A DNA stretch of 64,000 nt, taken from positions 124,001-188,000 of the forward strand of contig NZ_BBZK01000004.1 in the NCBI RefSeq assembly GCF_001748085.1. The letters run 5' to 3'. This document shows positions 26,171-33,480 of this stretch, one piece after another; within the stretch, counting starts at the first letter, position 1, and every line of letters begins with the position of its first letter. The translations under genes and the position numbers were made by a program. The stretch is from Streptomyces sp. TP-A0874. Lineage in GTDB: Bacteria > Actinomycetota > Actinomycetes > Streptomycetales > Streptomycetaceae. A model generated the notes under the pieces. The model did no database searches. It was not told the DNA's origin and worked only from the letters and a program-made list of their open reading frames with translations.

Positions 26171-26326
26171 GGGCTGACGGGAACGATGTCTGCCGGGCGC
26201 AGCTGCTTGCCGGCTTCGGGAGCCCGCCTTCGGTCGATGGTTCGGTTGACGAGAATGCTGAGAGACATGTGCTTCCACGCGTTCCGGTAGGAGGTGCGGT
26301 GGCGTGCTCACTTCGAGGATCCGGGG

Positions 26327-26560
26327 TCAGGCTGCCAGTTCCCCGGCGCGGAGGTGCGTGACGAACACATGACCGGCCATACGGGTTACGGCGAACGGCA
26401 GTGCGTTGTCCCGCACCATCCGTTGGGCAGTCGCGCCGCAGGCCCGGAACATCGGGTCCGGGCGGTCACGTCCTTGTACGGCGACCCCGGTCGCATGCGT
26501 TCGCGGTCGGCGATGTTGCAGCTCAACGCCTGGGCGACGGCGCTCAATATCCCCCGGCGG
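26327..26560 (-). pseudogene. Unrecognised frameshifted gene remnant
   Basis: The minus strand shows coding-like text split between two frames: LELHRRGILSAVAQALSC, NIADRERMRPGSPYKDV upstream, and after a shift near 26465 MFRACGATAQRMVRDN, ALPFAVTRMAGHVFVTHLR, AGELAA with a stop at 26327. Joined, it resembles the C-terminal part of a protein I cannot name. The remaining sequence of the 518-bp gap 26171-26688 holds no further gene; its right end (26620-26688) is less GC-rich and probably carries the promoter of the next gene. Confidence 0.35.
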
Positions 26561-26688
26561 TGCAGCTCCAGGACCACCACAGGCGGTGCAGGTCGTACAG
26601 GGCGACCCCGACCTGTCAGAGAAAACCGAACAGATCGGATCGAAAACGGCCACTTTACGTTAACTCTGTGCCATGTGACCGTGCAGCT

Positions 26689-27855
26689 ATGACACCACTC
26701 ATCGTCCCCGAGCACTCCTGGTGCGCCCGCCCTGCCGCTGCCGACTGGAGTTGCCCTCCTCCCCCGTCGACCCCCGCCGAGCTCCACCGTTCCCTGCCGG
26801 CGTACGCGGCGACACCGCTCACCGACGTGCCCGGGCTGGCCGCCGAGTGGGGCGTGCGGCGGGTCGTCGTGAAGGACGAGTCGGCCCGCCTCGGGCTGCC
26901 CGCCTTCAAGGCGCTGGGCGTGTACTACGCCCTCTACCGGATGGTCCAGGACCACCTCGGCGGAGCCCCGGTCGCGCCCGACATCGACTCGCTGCGCGCG
27001 GCCGTGCGGCGGATCCCGGACCTGGAGCTGGTGACCGCGACCGACGGCAACCACGGGCGCGCGCTCGCCCACGTGGCACGCACCCTGGGAGTGCCCTCGA
27101 GGATATTCGTGCCCGACGTGGTCCCGCAGGGCGCGATCGACGCGATCCGCAAGGAGCGCGCGGACGTCGTCGTGCGGCCCGAGAACTACGACGAGACGGT
27201 GGCGCTGGCGGCGGCGGACGCCCGCGGACGTCCCGGCGCGGTCCTCGTCCAGGACACCGCGTGGGAGGACTACGAGATCGTTCCGCAGTACATCGTCGAC
27301 GGGTACTCGACGATGTTCGTCGAGATCGACGAACAGCTCGGCGCCGACCGGGCGGCCCTGGTCGTCACCCCCGTGGGGGTCGGCTCCCTCGCCCAGGCCG
27401 TGATCAACCACTACAAGAGCCGGGGCAGGCCGGTGTCCGTCTTGGGCGTCGAGCCCGATACCGCGGCCTGCGTGCTGACCAGCCTCCGGGCCGAGCGGCC
27501 GGTCAGCGTCCCCACCGGCAGCACCGTCATGGCGGGTCTCAACTGCGGTACGCCCTCCTCGCTCGCCTGGCCGTACCTGCGGGACGGTCTCGACGCCGTC
27601 GCCGTGGTGACGGACGCCCAGTCGCTGACTGCCGCCCGGCAGCTGGCCGACGCCGGGATTCCCGCGGGTCCTTGTGGGGCGGCCTGTGTGTCCGGGGTGC
27701 GGTCCGTACTGGCCGATCCTGCGGGCCGGGCGGCGCTCGGCCTCGACGCCGGTTCGGTGGTCGTCCTGCTCAGCACGGAGAAGTCGCGGCAGGCCGAGCA
27801 CCTCGGCTTCCGGGACGAAGGTGATCGTGAGCGTCGTCGAGGAGAAACTGGCTGA
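26689..27855 (+). CDS. Diaminopropionate ammonia-lyase-like PLP enzyme
   Basis: Fold-type II PLP enzyme of 388 residues, closest in layout to 2,3-diaminopropionate ammonia-lyase (DpaL/YgeX, about 400 residues), which makes pyruvate and ammonia. PLP Lys sits in LGLPAFKALGVYYAL (about 80-94), followed by VTATDGNHGRALAHVAR, PENYDETVALA, DTAWEDYEIVPQYIVDGYSTMF, TPVGVGSLAQAV (phosphate loop) and AGLNCGTPSSLAWP. Other threonine-synthase-like lyases remain possible. The ATG lacks a ribosome site; TTTACG and TTAACT about 25-35 bases upstream suggest a very short leader. A truncated RidA gene overlaps its 3' end. Confidence 0.82.
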   Translation: MTPLIVPEHSWCARPAAADWSCPPPPSTPAELHRSLPAYAATPLTDVPGLAAEWGVRRVVVKDESARLGLPAFKALGVYYALYRMVQDHLGGAPVAPDIDSLRAAVRRIPDLELVTATDGNHGRALAHVARTLGVPSRIFVPDVVPQGAIDAIRKERADVVVRPENYDETVALAAADARGRPGAVLVQDTAWEDYEIVPQYIVDGYSTMFVEIDEQLGADRAALVVTPVGVGSLAQAVINHYKSRGRPVSVLGVEPDTAACVLTSLRAERPVSVPTGSTVMAGLNCGTPSSLAWPYLRDGLDAVAVVTDAQSLTAARQLADAGIPAGPCGAACVSGVRSVLADPAGRAALGLDAGSVVVLLSTEKSRQAEHLGFRDEGDRERRRGETG

Positions 27856-27883
27856 ACCGGGGCTTGCGCTGCCCCAGGTGAAC
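27827..27883 (+). pseudogene. RidA-family gene, truncated after 17 codons
   Basis: From GTG 27827 (GAAGG just upstream) the frame reads VSVVEEKLAEPGLALPQ, the exact style of RidA/YjgF N termini, and then runs straight into an IS5-type transposase remnant (VNRAHLREQNIK). The remaining 100 or so RidA residues are absent. RidA hydrolyses the reactive enamine/imine intermediates released by PLP lyases, so its position overlapping the lyase gene is meaningful. Interpretation rests on a short match. Confidence 0.55.
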
Positions 27884-28140
27884 CGCGCGCACCTGCGCGA
27901 ACAGAACATCAAGGCCGTCATGCAGAGAAGAGCGACCAGGCCGCCGACCGGAAGAAGGAGGCCGTCGGGGCGGCAGGCCGGTCGCGCACGACGCCGGGCT
28001 CTACAAGGACCGCAACACCGTGGAACGCCGCATACTCAAGAGCAAGGCGCGGCGCGGTCCGGCCACGCCCCACGGCGAGACAGCCGAGAGTCACCTGGCC
28101 GGCTTTCGCCTGCGCGGGGGCAGTGATCTGAGCTTCGCGG
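27880..28140 (+). mobile_element. IS5-type transposase C-terminal remnant, frameshifted
   Basis: Joined frames read NRAHLREQNIKAVM, EKSDQAADRKKEA, a GRP/VAHDA-like patch, GLYKDRNTVERRI, LKSKARRGPATPHGETAESH, LAGFRLRGGSDL. This follows the end of Streptomyces IS5-family DDE transposases (R-x-L-R-x-x-x-I-K-A, then D-x-x-x-Y-K-x-R-N-x-V-E-R, then R-x-x-A-T-x-Y-D-K). Frame changes occur near 27935 and 27985. No N-terminal part and no clear terminal repeats are present. It broke the RidA gene. Confidence 0.75.
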
Positions 28141-28158
28141 CCTCCGCCGCCCGCGTGA

Positions 28159-28555
28159 TCACGTCTCGCGCGGGCCGTGGAAGGCCGATGTGCCGCCGTG
28201 GGAACCCCGTCCATGGACCAGGGGCAGGAAGACTTCGTCGACGATCTCGGCGAGGACGGCGTCGGGCACGGTCGGGACTCCGAGCATCACGTACTCGTTG
28301 CGCAGCAGCGCCGTGGGCACGTACGCGACTCGGGGGTGTAGCGCCTCGGGCGCGGCGTCTCCACGGGCGACCGCCCGGCCGAGCAAGGTCAGCCACGCTG
28401 CCTCGTGCGCGCTCTCACCCGCCGGGTCCCGCAGTTCGGCCAGGAGCTCCGGAGTGCTGCCGGCCGCCGCGATCAGGCCTCGCAGGATCTCTCCGTACGG
28501 TGACGACGCTACCGCGACGCGCAGGCCGCCGACCAACTCGCCGACGGTCTGCGGG
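28159..28555 (-). pseudogene. TetR-family regulator, C-terminal fragment
   Basis: The minus frame ending at 28159 reads SSPYGEILRGLIAAAG, TPELLAELRDPAGES, LLGRAVARGDAAPEALHPRV, AYVPTALLRNEYVMLGVP and VPDAVLAEIVDEVFLPLVHG. This is the ligand-binding C-terminal half of a TetR-type regulator (T-V-x-D-A-V-x-A-E-I-V-D-E-V ending). The DNA-binding half is missing: upstream of about 28555 the strand is occupied by the 3' part of an unrelated plus-strand gene. Not functional as a DNA-binding regulator. Confidence 0.75.
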
Positions 28556-28998
28556 CGCTGACTGCGCACGGCAAGCCGGCCGCCGTCACGGAGTTCGGTT
28601 GTACCACCTACCGCGGGGCCGCCGATGCCGGCGGCCGGGGAGACGCCGTCATCGCTTGGGACGACCGCGCCCGTCCGGTGCGGTTCACCAGCCCTGTGGC
28701 CCGCGACGAACAGGAACAAGCCGACTACCTGCGTGAACTCATCGACGCCCTCGACGAGTCCGCCATCGACGCGGCCTTTGTCAACACCTTCGCCCGCTAC
28801 GACCTCCCGCACGCGGGCGCCGACGACGACCGCGACTTCGACAAGGCCTCCTTCGGCGTGGTCAAGGTCCTCGACGGCGGCCGCACCGGAACCGCGTATC
28901 CGAGCCTGCCCTGGGAGCCCAAAGCCGCCTTCCACGCACTCGCGGAGTACGGCCGCAGCCGGATCCGCACAAGCTCCGACCCAGCCGCAGCGAAGTGA
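28536..28998 (+). pseudogene. C-terminal fragment of a TIM-barrel-like (glycosidase-like) protein
   Basis: The plus frame reads LRALTAHGKPAAVTEFGC, TTYRGAADAGGRGDAVI, ADYLRELIDALDESAIDAAF, VNTFARYDLPHAGADDDRDF, DKASFGVVKVLDGGRTG and WEPKAAFHALAEYG. The VTEFG and F-V-x-T-F segments resemble the ends of barrel strands 7 and 8 of a glycoside-hydrolase-like fold found in Streptomyces proteins often mislabelled abortive infection proteins. The first two thirds are missing; the break is at about 28540 against the TetR fragment. Stop and terminator are intact. Confidence 0.6.
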
Positions 28999-29000
28999 AG

Positions 29001-29037
29001 GTCGGGTGGCTGCCGTCACGGACGGCAGCCACCCGAC
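29001..29037 (+). terminator. 17-bp perfect terminator hairpin
   Basis: GTCGGGTGGCTGCCGTC (29001-29017) pairs with 29021-29037 around ACG, three bases after the stop of the barrel-protein fragment. Confidence 0.9.
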
Positions 29038-29091
29038 TGTTCCGATCGCGACGGAAGACAGGCCCTGACCGGCGCGGTCCGCTCGGACGTC

Positions 29092-29286
29092 TCAGGGCCG
29101 CAGGCCGCTGACGAGTTCCGCGGTGGTGCTGAGCCCGTCGTAGACCGACGGGGCGACGCTGGTACCAGCGAGGAGGAAGCCGAGGAGCACGCAGACCAGC
29201 GCGTGCGTCATCCGCAGGGTTCCGGTGCGCATGAAGACGATCGCCAGGATCAGCAGCAACAGCAGCACTGAGATGGAAACGGCCAT
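29092..29286 (-). CDS. 64-residue two-helix membrane protein
   Basis: Starts MAVSISVLLLLLILAIVF with a GAAGGGG ribosome site five bases upstream. Two hydrophobic helices (about 4-18 and 28-44: THALVCVLLGFLLAGTSVAP) are joined by FMRTGTLRM, ending YDGLSTTAELVSGLRP. Small proteins of this plan (R-T/x-x-L-R-x-T-H-A, L-x-G-F-L-L-A-x-T-x-x-A-P) occur in streptomycetes, in my recollection also near conjugation/spread genes, but I cannot assign a function. It is intact although surrounded by fragments; a longer frame joining it to the M64 peptidase remnant is accidental. Confidence 0.65.
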   Translation of the reverse strand: MAVSISVLLLLLILAIVFMRTGTLRMTHALVCVLLGFLLAGTSVAPSVYDGLSTTAELVSGLRP

Positions 29287-29339
29287 GCGTACCCCTTCGG
29301 CCGGCGCGGAGCAGAAGCGTCGTGCGACGGTCAGTCTGT

Positions 29340-29880
29340 CCCACGAAAGCCCCGATCCAGCTCTCCGCCACGTCGCCCGAAAGGGTATTGACTGGGGCGG
29401 TGTCCTTGACGACCTCCGGGCCCGGGTCCCCGGAGACGCCGACTGGTTCGACACCGCGTCGACCGCCCAGACGTTGAACAACTCCTGGTAGGTGGTGTAG
29501 GGCTCGACCTCGGCGATCTCCCGCCACTCCTGCCGGGCGTCGCCGTGGAACTGCGCGAGTTCGCTCTCCGTGTAGCCGTCGCCGACGAGTACGACGTCGA
29601 GCCGGTCGGCGCTCGGGCCGTTCTCCACGACGGGTGCGACCCGGCCGTCATCGGCCACCGCTCCGGCCGTCCCGGCCAGGCGTCTCGGGGTCGCCGCCGG
29701 CACCTCGGCCCGGCGCGGGTGTCCTGACGCCGTGAAGTACTCAACGCTGTGGGTGGCCGGGCCGCTCGGCGGCGAGTCGGCCGGCGGACCCGGTTCGGCC
29801 GCCGCGGGGATGCTCGCCGCGAGCAGGAGGGCACCGATCGCGCCGACGGCCGCGCTGACCCTGCCTATGCCTGTGTGCAC
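29340..29880 (-). pseudogene. Secreted M64-type peptidase, truncated and frameshifted
   Basis: GTG 29880 with GGAGG upstream opens a normal signal peptide (RVSAAVGAIGALLLAASIPAAA). It is followed by M64 (IgA peptidase)-like LDVVLVGDGYTESELAQF, ARQEWREIAEVEPYTTYQEL and FNVWAVDAVSNQS. Near 29445 a base is missing; the next frame continues GVSGDPGPEVVKDTAP. After that similarity ends at about 29390 and the zinc-binding catalytic region is absent. A dead gene with an intact 5' end. Confidence 0.65.
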
Positions 29881-30008
29881 TGGGTTCCTCCGTTGGGAGC
29901 CGGTGGGATGGGGCCGTGCGACTGGCTGGGCGGCGAGTCAACATGGCCCCCGCGCCCGGCGCTTCGGCCAGCGGGTGGGTGGGCGGAAATCGGGCCACCC
30001 CGTCTTGA

Positions 30009-30024
30009 CTTGGTCCAGACCAAG
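30009..30024. promoter_or_regulatory. dre-like palindrome (DasR-type site) upstream of chitinase
   Basis: The 16-base perfect palindrome CTTGGTCCAGACCAAG fits the published DasR-responsive element ACTGGTCTAGACCACT closely at its TGGTC-N2-GACCA core. It lies about 100 bases before the chitinase GTG, overlapping a TTGACT that may be the -35. DasR is the GntR-type N-acetylglucosamine-responsive repressor of chitin genes in Streptomyces. Confidence 0.8.
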
Positions 30025-30124
30025 CGGTTGAGTGCTCGGCAGCGCACGGACCTGTTCGTCCCAGGCACCAACCTTCCCCCCACCCGTCACCTGCGGTTCG
30101 CCCCGCGGGAAGGAGAGAGTTGAC

Positions 30125-30859
30125 GTGCTCAGACAACGCCTCACGGCCGCCCTGGCCGCACTGTTGATCGCCGTCGGCGCGGCGGCGCTCACCCCGTCGG
30201 CCGCTGCCGCCCCGGCCGGCCCCGACCGGGCCTCCGCCGCCGACTTCGTGGTCAGCGAAGCACAGTTCGACGAGATGTTCCCCGGGCGCAACGCTTTCTA
30301 CAGCTACGCCGGGCTGACCGACGCCCTGGGCGCCTACCCGGAGTTCGCCGACACCGGCGACGAGACGACGAAGAAGCGGGAGGCCGCAGCCTTCCTGGCC
30401 AACGTCAGCCACGAGACCGGTGGTCTGGTGCACATCGTCGAGCAGGACACCTCGAACTACCCGCACTACTGCGACGGCAGCCAGCCCTACGGCTGCCCGG
30501 CCGGACAGGACGCCTACTACGGGCGCGGGCCGATCCAGCTGAGTTGGAACTTCAACTACCAGGCGGCCGGCGACGCCCTGGGGCTCCCGCTGCTGACCGA
30601 CCCCTGGCTGGTGGAGAACGACGCCGCCGTGGCCTGGCAGACCGGGCTGTGGTACTGGAACACCCAGAGCGGTCCGGGCACCATGACGCCGCACGACGCG
30701 ATGGTCGGCGGCTGGGGCTTCGGCGAGACCATCCGGGCCATCAACGGCAGTCTGGAGTGCGACGGCGGGAACCCGGGCCAGGTGCAGAGCCGGATCGACA
30801 CCTACCAGCGGTTCACGCAGATCCTGGGCACCAGCCCGGGTGACAACCTGAGCTGCTGA
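30125..30859 (+). CDS. Secreted family GH19 chitinase, catalytic domain only
   Basis: A 244-residue secreted chitinase. GTG 30125 follows GGAAGGAGAG and gives a Sec signal (RLTAALAALLIAVGAAALTP then SAAAAPA). The catalytic domain starts FVVSEAQFDEMFPGRNAFYSY and contains the proton-donor Glu in FLANVSHETGGLVHIVEQD, the YYGRGPIQLSWNFNY signature and MVGGWGFGETIRAINGSLECDG near the end. No chitin-binding module is present, as in Streptomyces ChiG versus ChiF. It hydrolyses chitin outside the cell with inversion. Control by DasR is suggested by the palindrome upstream. Confidence 0.95.
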   Translation: MLRQRLTAALAALLIAVGAAALTPSAAAAPAGPDRASAADFVVSEAQFDEMFPGRNAFYSYAGLTDALGAYPEFADTGDETTKKREAAAFLANVSHETGGLVHIVEQDTSNYPHYCDGSQPYGCPAGQDAYYGRGPIQLSWNFNYQAAGDALGLPLLTDPWLVENDAAVAWQTGLWYWNTQSGPGTMTPHDAMVGGWGFGETIRAINGSLECDGGNPGQVQSRIDTYQRFTQILGTSPGDNLSC

Positions 30860-30870
30860 CCGCCCCGGGC

Positions 30871-30930
30871 CGCGCGGGTCTCGCCCCGCGCGTCCCGTGT
30901 GCCGGCGCTTCCGGGCGCCAGCACACCGGA
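30871..30930 (+). terminator. Tandem hairpins after the chitinase
   Basis: CGCGCGGG/CCCGCGCG (30871-30892) is followed by a 12-bp stem with one G-U pair, from GTGTGCCGGCGC to GCGCCAGCACAC (about 30897-30926). They are plausible consecutive terminators. Confidence 0.6.
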
Positions 30931-31042
30931 CGGTCGGCCGCCCGTCCCGACGGCTCCGGGGAACACCCTGGCTCACGGAAGCTGCTCGGCATGGTCATGG
31001 CGACGGCGATAAACGTTTCCTATCGTCGCTACGGTAGAGGTC

Positions 31043-32017
31043 ATGCAATTCCAGCAGTTGCTCTACTTCGTCGCGGTAGCCGAGACCAGGCACTTCACCC
31101 GGGCCGCCGAGCGGGTGCACGTGGCGCAGCCCTCGCTCTCCCAGCAGATCCGGGCGCTGGAGCGGGACCTGGGCGCGGAGCTGTTCAGCCGGGCACGGGG
31201 CAATATCGCCCTCACCGACGCCGGTGAGGCGCTGCTGCCCCTGGCCCGGCGCATCCTCGCCGACGCGGAGACCGCACGGTTCGAGGTGGAGGAACTGGTG
31301 CACCTGCGGCGCGGACGAGTGCGCCTGGGTGCGACTCCCAGCCTCTGCACCGGCCTGCTGCCGGACGTGCTGCGCGCCTTCCACGACCTCCATCCGGGGA
31401 TCCGGCTGATGGTCGAGGAGAGCGGCTCCCGGGACCTGGTGCGGGACCTGGCGCGCGGCGGGCTCGATCTCGCCCTGGTGGTGCTGCCGCTGACCGGCCA
31501 GGCTCCGGCGCTGACCACCACCGAACTACTCCAGGAGGATCTCGTCGTGGTGTCCTCGCCGACCGCGCCGGAGCCGGGGGGCGGAGCGCCGGTACGCCCC
31601 GCCGACCTGCGAGATCACCCGATGGTGATGTTTCGCCATGGGTACGACCTGCGGGAGCTGACGGTGGCGGCCTGCCGTGCTGCCGGGTTCGAACCGTCCT
31701 TCACGGTGGAGGGCGGCGAGATGGACGCGGTGCTCGGCTTCGTACGCGCGGGGCTGGGCCTGGCGGTGCTGCCGAGGATGGTGGCCGAGCGGGCCGGCGC
31801 CGACCTCCGCAGCACCCCGTTCGCACCGCCGGGCCTGCGGCGCAGTATCGGTCTGGCGCACCGCACCGACGTGGCGCCCCCGCGGGCGGCGCGGGAGCTG
31901 CGTCGGGTGCTGCTCGCCCGGTTGCGGGAGCGGGAACCGGGCGCCCGGTTCGACGACGGCGATTCCCCGGCCGTCACGGAGGATCCTTGGGCCGGGCCCG
32001 GCCCGGAAGCGCCCTGA
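31043..32017 (+). CDS. LysR-family transcriptional regulator
   Basis: A 324-residue LysR-type regulator. The N-terminal winged helix is classical: MQFQQLLYFVAVAETRHF, TRAAERVHVAQPSLSQQIRALE, LFSRARGNIALTDAGEALLP. The effector domain (about 92-300) shows RVRLGATPSLCTGLLPDVL, GGLDLALVVLPL and VRAGLGLAVLPRMVAE. A CGATA/TATCG inverted repeat at about 31007-31025 may be an autoregulatory site. Neither neighbour is divergent to it (the chitinase is codirectional, the esterase convergent), so its target is not evident. Start ATG 31043 gives the standard N terminus; GAGG lies very close to it. Confidence 0.9.
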   Translation: MQFQQLLYFVAVAETRHFTRAAERVHVAQPSLSQQIRALERDLGAELFSRARGNIALTDAGEALLPLARRILADAETARFEVEELVHLRRGRVRLGATPSLCTGLLPDVLRAFHDLHPGIRLMVEESGSRDLVRDLARGGLDLALVVLPLTGQAPALTTTELLQEDLVVVSSPTAPEPGGGAPVRPADLRDHPMVMFRHGYDLRELTVAACRAAGFEPSFTVEGGEMDAVLGFVRAGLGLAVLPRMVAERAGADLRSTPFAPPGLRRSIGLAHRTDVAPPRAARELRRVLLARLREREPGARFDDGDSPAVTEDPWAGPGPEAP

Positions 32018-32034
32018 CCCGGGCAGTTCCTCGG

Positions 32035-33252
32035 TTACCGCTCGGTGTCCAGAGGTCCGCCCCTGCCGAAGGCCAGGGCGGCGAACCGTTCGCCGATGCG
32101 GCGGTGGGTGGCGGCGTCCGGGTGGAGCTGGTCCGGGAGCGGCAGCTCAGCGAAGTCCGAGCCGCCGTAGAGCTCCCTCCCGTCGAGGTAGCGCAGGTTG
32201 GCGTCCTCCGCCGCCCGCTGCTCCGTGATGCGGCTGAGCTCGTCTCGGATGGCGCTGAGCGTCAGCTTCCCGTCGGCCGACTCGGCCGGGTCGCCCGCGG
32301 CCCGGAACTGGAGCCTGCCCTCGCCGAGGGCGCTGAAGTCGGGGGCGCTGGGGCCGGGGGTGTCCTCGTGGATGGGGCAGAGGATCGGCGAGACGACCAG
32401 CAGCGGGGTCTCGGGGTGGCCCTCGCGGATCGTGTCGAGGAAGCCGTGCACGGCTGAGGTGAAGGCACGCAGACGCATCAGGTCGGCGTTGACCAGGTTG
32501 ATGCCGATCTTGATGCTGATCAGGTCCGCGGGCGTGTCGCGCAGGGCGCGCGCGGTGAACGCGTCCAGCAGGGCGCCGCCGCCCAGGCCGAGGTTGACCA
32601 GTTCCACACCGCCGAGGCCGGCGGCCAGCGCGGGCCAGGTGGTGGTGGGGCTTGCCGCGTCCGAGCCGTGGCTGATCGAGCTGCCGTGGTGCAGCCACAC
32701 CTTCCGCCCCCGGTCCGGCGCGGCTTCGACGGGGGCGTCGGTGCGCAGCGCGACCAACCGCGTCGTCTCGTTGTGCGGCAGCCAGATCTCGACGTCCTTC
32801 AGCCGGTCGGCCAGACCGGAGAAGCGGACGGTGCCGACCGGGCCCGGCCTGGTATCGGCGGTTCCGGTGGCCAGGTCCACCAGCAGGACGTCACCGCCGG
32901 TCACACCGGCCTGTCCGGCCGGGCGACCGTCGACCAGCAGGTCGTAGACGCCGTCCGGCCGCGGCGGGGCGCCCCGGTAGGCCGTCCTGGTGCGCAGTGC
33001 GTCCAACTCGATGGCCGTGGCCCGGGTGCGGAACACCAGCCTCACGCCGGAGGGCTGCGCTTCCGCCATGGCCAGTTGCCCGTCGGTGCACTGGGCTCGG
33101 GCCCGGGCGGGCAACCGGTGCGGCAGCACCCCTCGCTCGGTGTGCTCCACCTCCAGCGCGCCGCGCAGGAGGTCGGCGGTGACGGGCGTGGTGGACCACT
33201 CCGTCGCCCGAGGTCCGGTGGGCGAGTCTGCGGCGTCGTGGTGAGCGTGCAT
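32035..33252 (-). CDS. SGNH/GDSL-family hydrolase
   Basis: A 405-residue esterase-type protein with no signal peptide. The N-terminal 170 residues form a beta-rich domain (RLVFRTRATAIELDALRTRT, DLLVDGRPAG) like the jelly-roll of CE2-type enzymes. The SGNH domain follows with block I KVWLHHGSSISHGSDA (about 188), block II VNLGLGGGALLD, block III IGINLVNAD (about 247) and block V LPDQLHPDAATHRRIGERF (about 377), so Ser, Gly, Asn and His are all present. Probably deacetylates a sugar or lipid ester. Convergent with LysR and divergent from egtA. Confidence 0.85.
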   Translation of the reverse strand: MHAHHDAADSPTGPRATEWSTTPVTADLLRGALEVEHTERGVLPHRLPARARAQCTDGQLAMAEAQPSGVRLVFRTRATAIELDALRTRTAYRGAPPRPDGVYDLLVDGRPAGQAGVTGGDVLLVDLATGTADTRPGPVGTVRFSGLADRLKDVEIWLPHNETTRLVALRTDAPVEAAPDRGRKVWLHHGSSISHGSDAASPTTTWPALAAGLGGVELVNLGLGGGALLDAFTARALRDTPADLISIKIGINLVNADLMRLRAFTSAVHGFLDTIREGHPETPLLVVSPILCPIHEDTPGPSAPDFSALGEGRLQFRAAGDPAESADGKLTLSAIRDELSRITEQRAAEDANLRYLDGRELYGGSDFAELPLPDQLHPDAATHRRIGERFAALAFGRGGPLDTER

Positions 33253-33480
33253 GGGCTCAGCCTGGCGACTGGGAAACGGATCCGCACATGTTTTTCCGGC
33301 CCGCCGCTCCCCCACCCGGTCGGACGACCCGTCCGTCCCGCCCCGGCAGTCGTAGGGGGTCGCGTTCCGGTGGGCACCGGCCGGATCCGCCGAACGTACC
33401 GGCCGGGTGGCTCTCCTGGTGCGTGGAGTACCCGGCTCGTTTACCGTGAGCTGGTCCTTAATGCAATGAAAGGTTGGGAG

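Noticed and set aside
28020..28736. A 238-codon plus-strand frame after the transposase remnant
   Set aside because: Only its first 40 codons match a transposase tail; the rest is Arg/Pro-rich shadow of the TetR fragment.
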